Shown: in pieces, positions 1 through 12,720 of the stretch
How the letters are laid out: every line of letters starts with the position of its first letter
Numbering within the stretch: position 1 is the first letter of the stretch
Origin: Miscanthus floridulus
Lineage: Eukaryota; Streptophyta; Magnoliopsida; Poales; Poaceae
NCBI RefSeq assembly: GCF_019320115.1
Contig: NC_089598.1
Location: 29,575,069-29,639,068, forward strand
Direction of reading: 5' to 3'
DNA: 64,000 bases
The notes under the pieces: generated by a model
Database searches by the model: none
What the model saw: only the letters and a program-made list of their open reading frames with translations
Told to the model about the DNA's origin: nothing
Translations under genes and position numbers: made by a program

Positions 1-1508
1 TTAACGATTTAATGTATATTAAAACAAGGAGCACCTAACTACTTTATTTCTCGGTCTATTCTAGGGCCACAAAAATTATAGTGAGCACCTAATAATACAA
101 TGAACCTACTATAAAAATTTCATGAACAAAACTATTACCAATTTGCCACAAAAATTCCTATAAATATTAACCTAAATAATGTTAAACATTCTCAAATGAT
201 TTAAGAAGCCTTAGCATCAACTCAGACCTGCATAATCTAGTCATACCATTAGATAGACAATATTTTTAGGAACTCAACAAAATTTATTTCACAATTTTTG
301 GACACCTATATGAATTGATATTTATTTTCAAAGTTCAGCTCAGAAATTAAGACATAAAGCTATTTGTAATTCCTTAAGAAAAGGAAAAACGAATTCACCA
401 GCGTGGCCCACAACCATGCGGACTCGGCCCACTTGCGCTGCAGCGCACGCACTGCACATGTGGCCTATAGGCGCGACCCACATACACAGGCCGGCCCACG
501 GACAGGAGACAGCCCGCAGCGCTGGTGCTTTTGCAGAGACTCCCCTACGCTACCTAGTATTCTCATGGCACTGTTTGCACTATTCCTATAAATAGCAACT
601 TTGCAAGAACACCCTTGTAATCTTCCTCCTTTACAACTATATGGTCCTCGACCATCCCCACACGCACCAGCGCAGCAAGCGGTGGCACTGGCGCTTGCGC
701 TTGGTCACACGGCACCCACGCTGACCTATCTATGAGGCCGATGCTCACATAGGGTTTGACGTGAAGTGATGGGTGGTGGCTACACAAACTAAGACAGCAG
801 TAGAAGGGCCTCTCCATGATGGCAGGGCACCCTACACAATGGCAATGGTGAACCGCAGCTGACACGACCATGCCTAGTGGTGAGGAGGCAATGGTAGAGG
901 TGTGGCTTAGGTGTGCACGACGAGGAGGGGTTCTAGGTGGGGCTAGTGGTGCTAGCTAATTTGGCTCAAGACATTGAGAAGGGGGCTGGCCACGTTGAGG
1001 GCGGTGATAGGTCTTAACGATGCAGTGGCGGGACGAAGCTCCAAATTGGAGCTTGGCCTTGCACGGTTCAAGTCTGGGTGGGGGCGGGCAGCAAGAGGAC
1101 ATGAGAGCGTAGGCGTAGGCATGTGGAATTGATGGAGGATGACTTCTTGCATGCTAGCGGGCTAGCGTGGCTCGACGACAGTAGCAAAGAAGAGGACATG
1201 GGAGGGGACCGGTTGACGCGACCAGAGTGACCATGGCCAGCATTAGCCAATGACATGTGCTCGAGATTGACATGGCCCACGTGCCATAGTGCCATAAATG
1301 GCATGGCGACAGCGGTTTGGCCTCGTGCGTGCTGTGTCCAGGTGGGCCAGTGGCGCAGCGCAGCGATGCGATGGCAGTGGTAGCGGCATTGTCGTGGCAC
1401 AACATGGAGGGCAATAGCAATGCATAGCAATGGCAGCAGGCAGGGGGAAGTACGACATGGCAAGTCGGGTAGCCACGACTCCACATGGTAGTAGCCCGAT
1501 GAAAGCTC
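1..1508 (-). repeat. Tekay-like gypsy LTR, distal part (split by nested solo LTR)
   Basis: Read on the minus strand this continues the LTR that starts at 4132. The reverse complement around 60-330 matches the plus-strand LTR around 61876-62110, for example in blocks containing AAATAAATTTTGTT and TATAATTTTTGT. Both copies therefore belong to one family. No coding region is supported. The short frames at 950-1490 are low-complexity, GC-rich LTR sequence. The window edge cuts this LTR, so its end and internal region are not visible. Confidence 0.7.
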
Positions 1509-3431
1509 TAGTTTGGTTTTGATGAATTGATGAAACCCTAAGTGCTAACCTAGTTTATCGAGTGATCATGAGATAGGTAGCACATTCCAAGTGGTGAAGC
1601 AAATGAAGATCATGACATGATGATGGTGATGCCATGGTGATGATCGAGTGCTTGGACTTGAAAAGAAGAAAGAGAAAAACAAAAGGCTCAAGGTAAAGGT
1701 ATAAATAGTAGGAGCTATTTTGTTTTGGTGATCAAGACACTTAGAGAGTGTGACCACATTTAGGTTTGATAGTTATACTATTAAGAGGGGTGAAACTCAA
1801 ATCAGAATACTGATTATCAAAGTGCCACTAGATGCTCTAACTCATTGCATATGCATTTAGGATCTAGTCGCCCTTGAAAATGTTTGTGAAAATATGCTAA
1901 CACATGTGCACAAGGTGAAACACTTGGTGGTTGGTAGATTTGAGCAAGGGTTAGGAACTTCACCGACTGAAGTGTTCGCCCATAGAGTGCAGACAGTCCG
2001 ACTGGTGCCATCAGCACCCTAGACTTAGGTGAACATGGTCACTGTAAGTGACCGGACGCTGGTCTCTGAAGGACCGGCGCGTCCAGTCAATAGCAGCAGA
2101 AGAAACGCATCATCGGTCGTCGACCAGACACTGGCACTGAAACGACCGGACACTGGTTGGCTGCGTCCGGTCACACTGACATGGTCATGCATAGGGGAAA
2201 TGCCAAGTGACCAGATGCTGGGTGAGTCCAGTGGAGCATGACCGGACGCGTTCGGTCATGAAAAGTCATCTCTGGATGCTTACTAGAAACGATCGGACGC
2301 TGAGGTCCAGCGTCCGGTCACTTCATAGCAGTGCGTTCGGTCATCACTTGACCGTTGAGATCGAGCACTCAGTATTTGAGAAGAGGGGACATGTGGCACG
2401 CATCGTGTGACCGGACGCTGAGGTCCAGCGTCTGGTCAATATGATTGGAGTGTCCGGTCACCCCGTGTTGTGCCCAGTAAGGTGGTACAACGGCTCTATT
2501 TTGTGGGGGCTTCTATTTAAGCCCCATGGCCAGTTTAAGCTCACTCTCTTGGGCCATTTGCATTAACATAGCAACCTTGTGAGCTTAGCCAAAGCCCTCC
2601 CTACTCATCTCCATCATTGATTCATCATCTTTGTGAGATTGGGAGAGAATCCAAGTGCATTGCTTGAGTGTTTGCATCTAGAGGCACTTGATGTTCATGT
2701 TTTCGCTGCTAGGATTCGCTTGTTACTCTTGGTGGTTGCCACCACCTAAATAGCTTGGAGCAGCGAGGATCATCGAGCGGAGGTTGGTGATTGTCCCCGG
2801 CTCTGATCGTAGTGATTGTGAGGGGTTCTTGACCTTTCCCCGGCGGAGAGCCAAAAGGTACTCTAGTGGATTGCTCATGGCTTGTGTGATCCTCATCTTG
2901 TGTTGGTTGTGCGGCACCCTATTGAGGGTTTGGTGTGTGATGCCAATTAGCGTGTGAACCTCCAAGTGAGTGAATCGCCACAACGAGGACTAGCTTGTTA
3001 GGCAAGCAAGTGAACCTCGGTAAAAAACATTGTGTCATCATTTGATTCCGAGGTGATTGGTCTTCATTGTTATTCATTCTTATGATTGATTGGCTCCTTC
3101 CTCGACACGGCGGTATAACCTTCTTGCTCACACTCTTTACTTTACCGCAAACTAGTTGTCAAGCTCTTTAGTGTAGCTAGTTGTGAGAGCTTGTTAGTTT
3201 GGTTAGTGTAGCTCTTTAGTTAGCTTTTGAGAGCATACTAACTTAGTGTAGTGTCATAGCTATTAGTGTGGATAGAAACTATATAAACTAGAATTGTGGT
3301 AGGTGGCTTGCTTTCCTAGTAGGCTAGCGCAACACTTGCTTCGCCTCATAATTGTCTAACCGGTTTGTTAACTATTGTTGTAGAAATTTTAATAGGCTAT
3401 TCATCCCCCCTCTAGCCATTAGGACCTTTCA
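1509..3431 (+). repeat. SIRE-type copia solo LTR
   Basis: The start (GGTTTTGATGAATTGATGA, about 1515) and the end (CCCCCCTCTAGCCATTAGGACCTTTCA region, ending at 3431) have the form of long grass SIRE/Maximus LTRs. The middle (2030-2480) carries repeated GACCGGACGC / GCGTCCGGTCA blocks, as the copia LTR at 10832 does. No gag or pol lies beside it, so it is a solo LTR. It interrupts the minus-strand Tekay-like LTR on both sides. The first bases are degenerate (TAGTTTGG rather than TGTTGG), and I could not find a matching 5-bp target duplication. Confidence 0.7.
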
Positions 3432-4132
3432 CCCGAGGCGGCCAGTGATGCGGCCTAGAGCGCGGGCATCTTCGGCTGGCCAACGCACTGGCCACGCGCG
3501 CGCTTGCGTGCATAGAGCACCACTGACTGTTGAGGCCGCTCGGCCTAGTGATCGCGTCCTAGTCGGGGAAAATAGCCTGAGAACACATTGTGCGTAGATT
3601 TTAAAGCGTTCAAAACAACTACACAGTTGATCCAATCCCCAAACCATCTTCACTAATCTAAAGAGGGCACATTAGGCTTATCAACAAGAGCTAAAGAATG
3701 ACACCACTCCTAAACTCAATTTTTACAAAATAAATTACCAAACATAGCTTTGTCAATCTATTTTTAGACTTAAGAAATTGATTATCTTGAGTTGGATTTG
3801 CTTCAAATTCGATTTCCAAGCTATTAGAAATGTTAGCTAGCGTTCTTATCTTGTTAAAACAAAAGTTGCACTATCTTCTACAAAATGTGTACTTCAAACT
3901 TTATTAAGGTGTCACGTATATGTTGTATAGCGTTTTTGTTCAATAAAAAATAGTTAACATCTCTACTTGCTAACTTTATAAATCATGAATTAACTTTTCG
4001 TTTTACGTTTTTATGACTCATTTAAGTTACAATGCTTTACCTATCCATCACACCACATGCAATATCACTTAAGTATGATCCTCATGACATGTTTTAGCAA
4101 GTGATTCACTGTGTAACACCGAGGGTGTTACA
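3432..4132 (-). repeat. Tekay-like gypsy LTR, proximal part (LTR start at 4132)
   Basis: On the minus strand the LTR begins at 4132 with TGTAACACCCTCGGTGTTAC, the same first 20 bases as the plus-strand LTR at 60275. The following bases (GCTAAAACATGTCATGA) also match. The LTR runs leftward, is broken by the solo LTR at 1509-3431, and resumes at 1508. A large TGTAACACC LTR of this kind is typical of chromovirus (Tekay/Del) elements in grasses, but the clade is inferred from LTR form only. Confidence 0.75.
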
Positions 4133-5542
4133 GGCGGTGGTGGTGCTTACCTAGAGAGAAAATGCCACCAGCCAAGGAATCTGCCAAGCATTGCATGGAC
4201 GCCGAGAAAAGGCAGAATGGGGACACCAGTATGACAGGAATTGATGATGACCTAGCCTGAGATAGTGTCCTGGTGGTGGTGGCAGTTTCCCTCGTCATCG
4301 CGGCAGAACGTGGGCGTGAGGGTGGCGCGAGCGCAGGGTGAGCGAGAAAACAAAGTGGCGGTGCTACGTGCAGGCGCGTGGATGAGATGACCGGAGTCGG
4401 TGATGACACGTGATGGCTAGGGAGGTGCTATCGTAGTGGCAATTAGGGTTATGAGGTGGAGGCGCGTGTCCACGACAAAAACACGGTGCGGCGGTGCGAG
4501 TGTGGGCATGCGGGTGTAGGCGGTCGTGGTGTTGCGGGCGAGAGGTGGCCCGAGACGGTGATGACGTGTGGTGGCTAGTGGTGGCACGGCGTAGAGGTCC
4601 GAGGGTGGCGTGGCATATAGATGCAGGGGAATATGGGCATAAGCGGTTGCCGAATGGAGAAGAGATAGTGTGGGCCCCATGTGTCAGTCATAGTTTTGAA
4701 ATAGATCATGCGAGCACTATTGCGACCAGACGTGCCTTTGGAGACGACCTAACGTTGCATCCTCAAAGCCAGGTCACATACAGAGAGCACCAGAAAGGCT
4801 CCTGAAGTGACCTAATGTGTCTGTTTTTAGATGATTGGGCGCTACGTGGAGTCCGGTCTTTTCCACGAAGCACCACTTAACAATCGGACGTAGCATCGAG
4901 TGCAAATCGGGCGCGGATTAGATACTGTTCACGTGTTAGTTCACTTGAGCATAGAACGACCGGACGCGGCAAGCTGTGAGTCTAGTCCTTGTTCTACAGC
5001 AGTTCATCCTTTCTTCACAATGCTTTCTCCCGACCAAGTTCCAATCCAAATAAGAGCCAAATAACCACCTAACCGAAACTAGTATGAGAGACCTCGGTAA
5101 AACCCTCAAGATTTTCAAAATAACTTGCCTTCGGCTATAATTCTTTTTAGAAAAATAGGCAACAAAAGAAGCGAGGAGCAACATGCGGCCACACAATAGG
5201 GATTTTAACCACTAGAAGCTTCAAATGCTTCCCTATTTATGAACGAACACAGTGGATGCTCAAAAGATAACCGAAAAGAAATGACAAATCAACACACATG
5301 CATATGCAATGCAATACGAGAAAGGTAAAGCTAGTTGCTTGTCAAGTTTGATCCATGGTTAAGCTTTTTCACACGCTTTATGGTGGTTATCTTAACCATG
5401 TTAGACAAGCCCTAAGTGCATTACTAAAAATTAAACATGTTTTATATTACAATGCAATGCAAGGAACAACACAAGCTCAATCTTTTTAAAGTTACTTAGG
5501 TCAAGCACATTGAGCTCATTTCTCAACTGACAAAACATAGCC
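4133..5542. other. Unassigned / 3' flank of copia element, no gene supported
   Basis: From about 4810 to 5540 the minus strand continues downstream of the copia RNase H and contains CGTCCGGTCG-type words seen in SIRE LTRs, so it is probably the 3' untranslated part and a degraded 3' LTR. The part from 4133 to about 4810 is GC-rich with scattered frames that resemble no family I know. A clear 3' LTR start and polypurine tract could not be fixed. Confidence 0.4.
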
Positions 5543-7078
5543 TCATCTAGCAGTTTTGTAAAGATATCCGCCTAATTGATCCTCGGTCCTTACACCTTCT
5601 AGTGATATATCATTTTTAGCAACATGATGTCTAAGAAAGTGATGACATATATCTATGTGCTTGGTGCGAGAGTGTTGAACCGGGTTATTAGAAATTTTTA
5701 CGGCGCTCTCATTGTCACATAAAATAGATACCTTTTCTAGAACTACACCATAGTCTAGAAGAGTTTGTTTCATGTAAAGGATTTGTGCACAACAAGCACC
5801 CATGGCAATGTACTCTGCCTCGACTAGTCGACAAGGCCACACTATTTTTCTTCTTAGAGGTCCAAGACACTAGTGATCGACCAAGCAAATGGCATCCTTC
5901 GGATGTGCTTTTTCTATCAATTTTGCAACAGGTATAATCCAAATCGGAATAGCCAACTAGTTAGAATCTAGCTCCTTTGGGATACCAAAGACCAATGCTT
6001 GGTGTGTGCTTAAGGTACCTAAGGATTCTCTTAACGGTAACTAAGTGAGCTTCCTTAGGACTATCTTGAAATCTAGCACACATACACACACTAAACTTGA
6101 TGTTGGGCCTAGATGTGGTCAAATATAACAAGCTACCAATCATAGAGTGGTAGAGAGTTTGATCAACCAATTTACATCCCTCATCTAGGTCGAGATGTCC
6201 ATTAGATGGTATTGGTGTCTTGATTGGTTACATTCATCCATTTTAAACCTCTTGAGAAGATCCTTGGTATACTTTTCTTAAGAGATGAAAATCTCTTCTC
6301 TCATTTGCTTGACTTGAAAACCAAGAAAGAATGTAAGCTCTCCAATCATAGACATCTCGAACTCCTTCGACATCAATTCACTAAATTCTTTGTAATAGTC
6401 TTCATTTGATGAGTCAAATATGATATCATCAACACATACTTGATAAATGAAGATCTCTCCATCAAGCTTCTTGGTGAATAGTGTGGTGTCGACCTTCCTA
6501 ATAGTGAAGCCCTTCTCAATGAGGAAATCCCAAAGACGCTCATACCAAGCTCTTGGGGCTTGCTTTTGCCGATATAGTGCCTTGGACAACCTATAAACAT
6601 GATTAGGATATCTAGGGTCTTCGAATCCAGGAGGTTGATCAACATAGACTAGTTCATTTATAAAGCCATTTAAAAATGCACTTTTAACATCCATTTGATA
6701 TAATTTCATTTCATGACGAGATGCTTATGCAAGAAGGATACAAATGTCTTCAAGTCTTGCAACCGGTGCAAAGGTCTCTCCAAAATCCAACCCTTTAATT
6801 TGAAAGAATTCCTTTGCAACTAGTCTTGCCTTATTCCTCACAATGATGCCTTGATCATCTTGCTTGTTGTGGAACACCCACTTTGTTTCAATGACTCTTG
6901 CATTTTGTGGTCGCTCTTCAAGTGTCCAAACTTCATTGCGGGTGAAGTTGTTCAATTCTTCATACATGGCATTTATCCAATCTGGATCTTGAAGAGCTTC
7001 TTTTATATTCTTAGGTCCAATGTAAGAAACAAACGAGTGATGTTCAATAAAGGAAGTAAGTTTTTGAGAGTGAGTCAT
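5543..7078 (-). pseudogene. Copia reverse transcriptase and RNase H (broken)
   Basis: Three successive minus-strand blocks make up the domain. At 6725-7078 is the RT start (WINAMYEELNNFTRNEVWTL, then TKWVFHNKQD and ARLVAKEF). At 6278-6709 is the RT core with QMDVKSAFLNG, the catalytic loop as VCVDDII (normally YVDDII) and FEMSMIGEL. At 5543-6170 is the RNase H part with DQTLYHSMIGSLLYLT, KSTSEGCHLLG, DNESAVKISNNPV and HIDICHHFLR. Frameshifts and stops separate the blocks. The function would be copying element RNA to DNA in a cytoplasmic particle, but this copy cannot encode an intact enzyme. Confidence 0.92.
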
Positions 7079-7111
7079 TATATACTTTGAAGGACTCTCT
7101 ATGATGAGATC

Positions 7112-8690
7112 TTATAGATGTGCTTGAAGTATAGGAGAATTTCTTCTATCAACCACTTGAGGAGGAGGTTGTGGAGCATCAACGTCTTGAGCTTGTGCCA
7201 CCATTTGGTCATGAGAGACATGAGTATCTTCATTTTCTATTCTTCCATCTTTATCATCATCTTGTGGCATATTTGATGAAGAGGGTGGATCAATCACTTG
7301 TACATCATCTTCGTCATCTTTGGGCTTGATGTCTCCAACCAGAATGTTCTTCATGGCCTCCCTCAATGGTTCATCACCTACATCATCAAGATTCTCGTGT
7401 GCTCCTTGGGAGCCATTAGATTTATCAAATTCCACATCATATGTTTCTTCAACCGAGATGGTGGCATGATTAAATACTTGATATGCTTTGGACTTTGATG
7501 AGTAACGAACAAGAAAACCAATATCACAACATATTTGAAACTTCCCTAGGTGTTGCCGCTTCTTATAGATGTAGCATTTGCAACCAAACACCCAAAAGAA
7601 TAAGATGTTTGGCTTCTTCCCAATGAGCAACTCATAAGGTGTCTTGCCAAGAAACTTTTGAAGAAATTGGTGGTTGGATGCATAGCATGCGATGTCGATA
7701 GCTTCCACCCATAAATCTTGCGGTGTGTTGTACTCATCAAGCATTGTTCTTGCAAGGGTGATTAGTGTCCGGTTCTTTCTCTCTAATACACCATTTTATT
7801 GAGGAGTGTCGGTTGCGGAGACCTCATGCTTGATCCCAACTTCATCACAATATACTTCAATGTTTGTGTTGTCAAATTCTTTTCTATTGTCACTTCTTAT
7901 CTTCTTGAGCTTCACTTCAAATTCATTTTATGCTCTTTTGACAAACTTCTTCAAACATGCAGCCACTTCAGTCTTGTCATGAAGGAAGAACACCTAAGTG
8001 TATCTAGAGTGGTCATCAACTATCACAAGACAATAGAGGTTGCCTCCCAAACTCTTGTAAGTTATTGGTTCAAATAGATCCATATGGAGAAGCTCTAGCA
8101 CTCTTGTTGTTGACATGTAAGCTTTGGTTGGATGAGTGTTTGCAGCTTGCTTGCTAGCTTGACATGCACTATAAAGCTTGTCCTTCTCAAATTTCTCATC
8201 CTTAAAACCTCTCACCAACTTATTTTTCATTAACTTCTTGAGTGAGCTCATCCCAACATGTGCAAGTCTTCTATGCCAAAGCCACCTAAGTGATATTTTG
8301 GTGAATAAGCATGTCTTCAAGTTTGCATCTTCAAAGGTGAAATCCACTAGACATAGGTTGTTGTATCTAAAGCCCTTGAATATAACTTGGTCATCATCTA
8401 TCTTTGACACAACCACTTCCTTCTTGGTGAAGAAACATTGAAACCCAAGATCACACAATTGACCAACGGATAGCAAGTTGAAGCTCAATGAAGCAATATA
8501 TAGCACATTTGATATTGAGTGATCATTTGATATTGCAACTTTGCCCAACTCTTGTACTTTGTCCTTTGAATTGTCACCAAAAGTAATCCTTTCTTGATCA
8601 TCTACTTCTTCATCTAGTGAGGTGAATATATGAGGATCACCGGTCATATGTTGAGTGCAACCACTATCAATAACCCAATGACTTCCATCA
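7112..8690 (-). pseudogene. Copia GAG-pre-integrase and integrase (broken)
   Basis: The right block (7994-8647) has the pre-integrase zinc-binding motif (WHRRLAHVGMSSLKKL, with the following CxxC partly lost as YSACQAS) and the first integrase aspartate (LHMDLFEP), ending at VDDHSRYT followed by TAG, where the family has Trp. The middle stretch about 7800-7990 contains DNRKEFDN and ATDTPQ-stop-NGV, with TAA at 7796-7798 where Gln is usual. The left block (7112-7744) covers the end of the core (LARTMLDEYNTP, TPYELLIGKKPN) and an acidic, proline-rich linker towards the reverse transcriptase. The role would be insertion of element DNA. This copy is inactive. Confidence 0.9.
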
Positions 8691-8720
8691 GTCTTATAGT
8701 TTACCTACACACACAAGAGA

Positions 8721-9470
8721 TCAAGCTTGTTGCTTAGGAACCCAAACTTGGTGAGGGCCCTTGAATTTCTCAACTAGTGACTTGAGATGTTCTTTCTCCA
8801 ACTTGAGTTTCTTGTTTTCTCCTCTAAGTTCAACATGATTCTTCTCCATCTTGAGTATCTTGTTCTCTTCTCTAAGCATCTCATTCTCAAGAGCCATATC
8901 ATGATCATTGTCAAGATTCTCTATCACAATTGTATTGGTGGTTGATAGCTTTTCAAGATCCTTCTTAAGCTTTTCATTTTCATTCTTGAGCTTGACATAA
9001 TCATCATAGTTGTCGGATTAACCACTTTCTTGCCTTTGCTACTAGAACCTTGTTCAATGCCCTCAACAATCAAGTCATCACATGATGTGGCTATATCAAT
9101 CTTAACAACATTGTTAGTAGCATCATGTGGCTCATTGGACAATAACTCATGAGAAAGAACAAGATTGTCATTATTAATCTTGAGATTGGTGTACTCTTCT
9201 TTTAGCAAGTTGTAGCTAGTGGTGAGCTCATTGTGTATCCCCTCAAGTTTATCATGTTTTTCTCTAAGCTCCCTTTTAGAGGTTTTGAGCTCCTTGAGTT
9301 TGGATGACACAATTTTATTCTCTTCTTTAAGCTCATCATTAGCTTTTTTGGCTATGTCATACTTTGCTAAGAGTGAGTCATTCTTAAGTTCTAGTTTCTC
9401 ATTTTTAGCTCGTCTTTCTAATGATTTTAGTGTATTGGTTTAACAATTTGACAAGATCATCATAAGAAGG
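8721..9470 (-). pseudogene. Coiled-coil spacer ORF between gag and integrase of copia element
   Basis: Minus-strand frames at 8924-9310 and 8721-8927 are rich in Leu, Glu and Lys in heptad-like spacing (LKELKTSKRELREKHDKLEG; ENKILKMEKNHVELRGENKK). Similar coiled-coil segments lie between gag and protease/integrase in grass SIRE elements. I see no conserved protease motif. The frames are broken and the function is unknown. Confidence 0.7.
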
Positions 9471-9548
9471 TGATTCAAATTCTTCATCACTATCACTATC
9501 ATTCTCATCATCACTAGCATAGTCATCACCATTACTATCATCATCATT

Positions 9549-10778
9549 TTATACCTTTTGTTCACCCTTGGCCATGAGGCATAGATGTGTAGAAGATGAT
9601 GACGGCGGTGTCAATGGAGATAGTGAAGAACTAATCACAAGAGCGGCCACCTTCTCCTTCTCATTTTCATTTTCATCATTGGATGAGCTACTTGATGATT
9701 CAATGTCCGTGAGCCAATCACCAACAATATAGGCCTTGCCATTCTTCTTCTTCATATGAAATTCCTTCTTCTTGCCATCTTTCTTCTTGTATGGCTTATT
9801 CTTCTTCTCATCATCATCATCATCATCACTTGAGTCATCTTTCTTGCCCTTGTACTTCTTGTACTTGTCTTTCTTGGGTTTGGGGCATTGATGAGCTAGA
9901 TGACTAAGATCTCCAAAATTGTTGAAATCCATTTCAGAGATAGGCTTCCTTCTACTACTAGTGAAGAATTTCTTCTTCTTGCCATCAAACTTGACACCAT
10001 TCTTGTTTAGCTTTTTGAGCATCTTGGCGGTTCTTCTCACCATGAGAGCAAGGCTTGCATCATCAATCTCATCATCACTTGAGCTATCATGATCAACTTT
10101 TGCTTTGCCCCTCTTCTCTTGGCTAGCCTTGAATGCCAAATCTTTCTTCTTGGTGGAAGAAGAGCCATCTTGTGGAGTGATGTGCATGTACATCTCATGT
10201 GCATTGATCTTCCCCAATATTTGAGTTGGCGTAGCGGTGGAAAGATCACCTTGATGAAGCACAATTACAATATGCCCATACTTGTCAATGGGGAGGACAC
10301 TCAAGATCTTTCTCACAACATTGGATGGTTGCATTTGAGTGAGTCCAAGCCCATTGACCTCCTCTTCAAGAACATTCAAGTGTGAATACATTTTATTAGC
10401 ACTTTCACTAGGAAGCATTTCAAATCAATTAAGCTTCTTCATCATAAGATAATAGCGTTCATCATGCTCACTCTTGGTTCCCTCATGGAGCGCACAAATG
10501 TCTGACCATAGTGAATGGGTGTCTTTGTGGTTCTACACACGGTTAAAGACATCCTTGCAAAGGCCTCTAAAAAGGGTGTTTCTAGCCTTTGCATTTCACT
10601 TCTCGTAGTGAACCTCATCACCTTGAAGGTTGGTAGGATCCTTAGGTTTTGGGAAGCCTTGTGAGACAGCTCTAAGCACTCTGACATTTAAAGCCTCTAG
10701 GTACGCCTCCATGTGAATTTTTCAATAAGGAAAATCATCTTCCTCAAAGACGGGAGGGGGTCCATCCCCGTGGGACAT
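9549..10778 (-). pseudogene. Copia gag, UBN2 type, with damaged zinc knuckle
   Basis: The likely start ATG is at 10776-10778 (MSHGDGPPPVFEEDDFPY). TGA at 10722-10724 follows at once, where the family has Trp. A UBN2-like core follows in shifted frames (DICALHEGTKS, LPSESANKMYSHLNVLEEEV, GLGLTQM), then KILSVLP and a Lys/Asp/Ser-rich C-terminal tail (DWLTDIESSSSS, STHLCLMAKGE). The CCHC zinc knuckle keeps only its His and last Cys (GDLSHLAHQCP); the first two Cys positions read F. Gag would coat element RNA. This copy is dead by stop, frameshift and loss of the knuckle. Confidence 0.88.
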
Positions 10779-10815
10779 CTTGCTCTAGGCGGTTAAGCCA
10801 AATTTAAGGAGCATG

Positions 10816-10831
10816 AGGCTCTGATACTAAT
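10816..10831 (-). other. Primer binding site of copia element
   Basis: On the minus strand TTAGTATCAGAGCC directly follows the LTR end. It matches the usual initiator-Met tRNA complement (TGGTATCAGAGCC) except near its first base(s). It fixes the element's orientation and the LTR boundary at 10832. Confidence 0.8.
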
Positions 10832-11445
10832 TGAAAGGATCAAGATGCCCAAGAGGGGGGGGTGAATTGGGCTAATTCTAAATTTCTTTCAATAATTAAG
10901 CCCTACACTTAGCCCATTTCACCCTCTTGTGCCTAGAAGTGTTTCGATTCTTCTACCGCACAAAAGTTTTACACACTAGGTTCCAATCCTACTCTAGCAT
11001 GGCAATTCTAAGAATGTAAAGACACGAATTGAATTGCTCAAATGTAAATGCTCAAGGTAAAGAGAAGGAGAGGAATACGGCGATATTTTTTTGAGGTATC
11101 GGAGAGTCGCCACTCCCCACTAGTCCTCATTGGAGCACCCGCACAAGGGTGTAGCTCCCCCTTGATCCGTGCAAGGATCAAGTGCTCTCTATGGGCTGAT
11201 TCTTTGACACTCTATTGCGGTGAGTCGCCCATGTCCAGTTGTCCTTCTGCCCCTACAGCACGTGCTACACTGCTGACCGGACACAACACCTGTGCGTTCG
11301 GTCCAGCGTTCGGTCAATGTCCAAGTCTCCATGCACTTCAAATTCGACAACTTTTGTGAACGACATTGACTTCAATTGACCTATGGACTGTCCTTGAGCT
11401 ACCAGTACTAAGTTTGACAAGTGTGCACCACACCTAAACCATTAG
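10832..11445 (-). repeat. Partial 5' LTR of the copia element
   Basis: On the plus strand it begins TGAAAGGATC beside the primer site and contains AAGAGGGGGGGTGAATTGGG, the reverse complement of the usual SIRE LTR end. Words such as GACCGGACACA and TGCGTTCGGTC lie near 11276-11320. The outer part is missing because the Tat solo LTR starts at 11446, and nothing resembling the LTR start appears after 12720. Confidence 0.8.
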
Positions 11446-12720
11446 TGTCGGTGCAGAAAGTGACCAACATGTAAATATTTATAGTTTTGTCGTACGTTGT
11501 GATCGGAGGTGGTCGAGCACTCAATGACACAGGTTTTATACTGGTTCAGGCAATGTGCCCTACGTCCAGTTTGAGTTGGTTGGTGACTTTATTCCTGAGC
11601 CTAGGTGCTCGAAGTTTGCAGTGGGGTTACAAACAAGAAGGAGAAAGATGGGGGTACAAGAGGTCCGGTCGGACTCTGGTCAGAGGAGCCGAGAGTGACA
11701 GGAGCCCCGCTATGCGCTAAGTGTTTGAGCATGTGCTCGTGTTTTGAACCTGGAGGTTCTATTGTTGTGGACTAGTGAATTGATCGATCCAAATGAAATA
11801 TGAATGAATCTGCCTGTTAGGAGAGAGCGCATCCCCTTTTATAGGTGAAGGGGATGGCCTTACAAGTGAGAGGGAGAGAGTACGTATGCTACTAAGCCTT
11901 TTTGGCCATGTTGGCGGGGAAGGATGATGGTAGGCGCCCACAATACTGTTTGAATGTCAGATGCACGTGGGAGGTTGTGTTGTCTTCTTCGGGTATGGCA
12001 GACGTCGGCGCCTACCACACTGTTGATACCTGGAGGCATGCAAGGGGTTTTACCATGTTCCCCTGGTACGGTAAATGCCGATGCCCACAACACTGTCGAT
12101 GCCCAGAGACATGTGGGGAGAGCCTTACCGTATTTGTCTAGTATGGGACTTAATGGCGGCCACAACACTGTAGGGGAAAATATCGGCGCCTACAACACTG
12201 CTTGAGTTCTGTCACGCCAGGAGGGTCATAGGGTACTGCCTGGCAGGTGCACAGAGTATGGTCCCTGGTATTGCGGTTTGACTTGTGCGCCCTGTCATAC
12301 TTTCTCCATCCATTTCCTGGTCCCTACCGAACGGGCGTCTCCGGTCGGTTAGCCCCAGTCGGCACCGACTGCGCCAGTTGGAAAGGAGCTTGTAAGTAGG
12401 GGTTTGGCGTATCCCCGGTCGGAGACGTGGGTCGAAGTCAGAAGCAGTGTTTGGTCAGGTCTTCTAGTTGGAGAGGTCGTCCGGAGGCGGGCTGGAAACC
12501 AAAGCAAGTGCTCCGATCGGAGAGGCGGGCCAGAGTCAGAAGTGGGTGCCGTTCCTCCTTGGCTAGGCCTTCCGGTCGGTTATTGGATTGCCCTTCTAGC
12601 CTATCGTCTAGGTACTTTGGGCCGGCCCATAAGTCACGCGTTGCTCGCAACGTTGTTTATTGGGCCGAGCCTTTGCTAGGAAGCCGGTCCATGAGAGACC
12701 CCGGGTTTATGAACCCGACA
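11446..12720 (+). repeat. Tat/Retand-like gypsy solo LTR
   Basis: It starts TGTCGGTG and ends GAACCCGACA, the usual limits of long grass Tat-type LTRs. It has GGTTTTATACTGGTTCAGGC near the start, as the related LTR at 55668 has GGTTTATACTAG. Five scattered copies of a GCCnACAACACTG-type word lie between 11935 and 12205, and the same word recurs at 56344-56390. No internal coding region follows. The flanking pentamers (ATTAG, TGCAT) differ, so any target duplication is lost. Confidence 0.75.

Larger units (their letters stand above)
5543..11445 (-). mobile_element. Decayed SIRE/Maximus-type Ty1-copia retrotransposon
   Basis: Reading right to left, the element shows a partial 5' LTR (10832-11445), a primer binding site, a UBN2-type gag, a coiled-coil spacer ORF, GAG-pre-integrase plus integrase, reverse transcriptase and RNase H. 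That order (INT before RT) defines Ty1-copia. The lysine-rich gag, coiled-coil spacer and GACCGGACGC words in the LTR point to the SIRE/Maximus clade. Every domain carries stops or frameshifts, so the copy is not autonomous. The right LTR is cut at 11446 by a Tat-type solo LTR and is not recovered beyond it. Confidence 0.9.

Noticed and set aside
1068..1486. Minus frames of 110-138 codons
   Set aside because: Overlapping frames in GC-rich LTR sequence with no recognisable domain.
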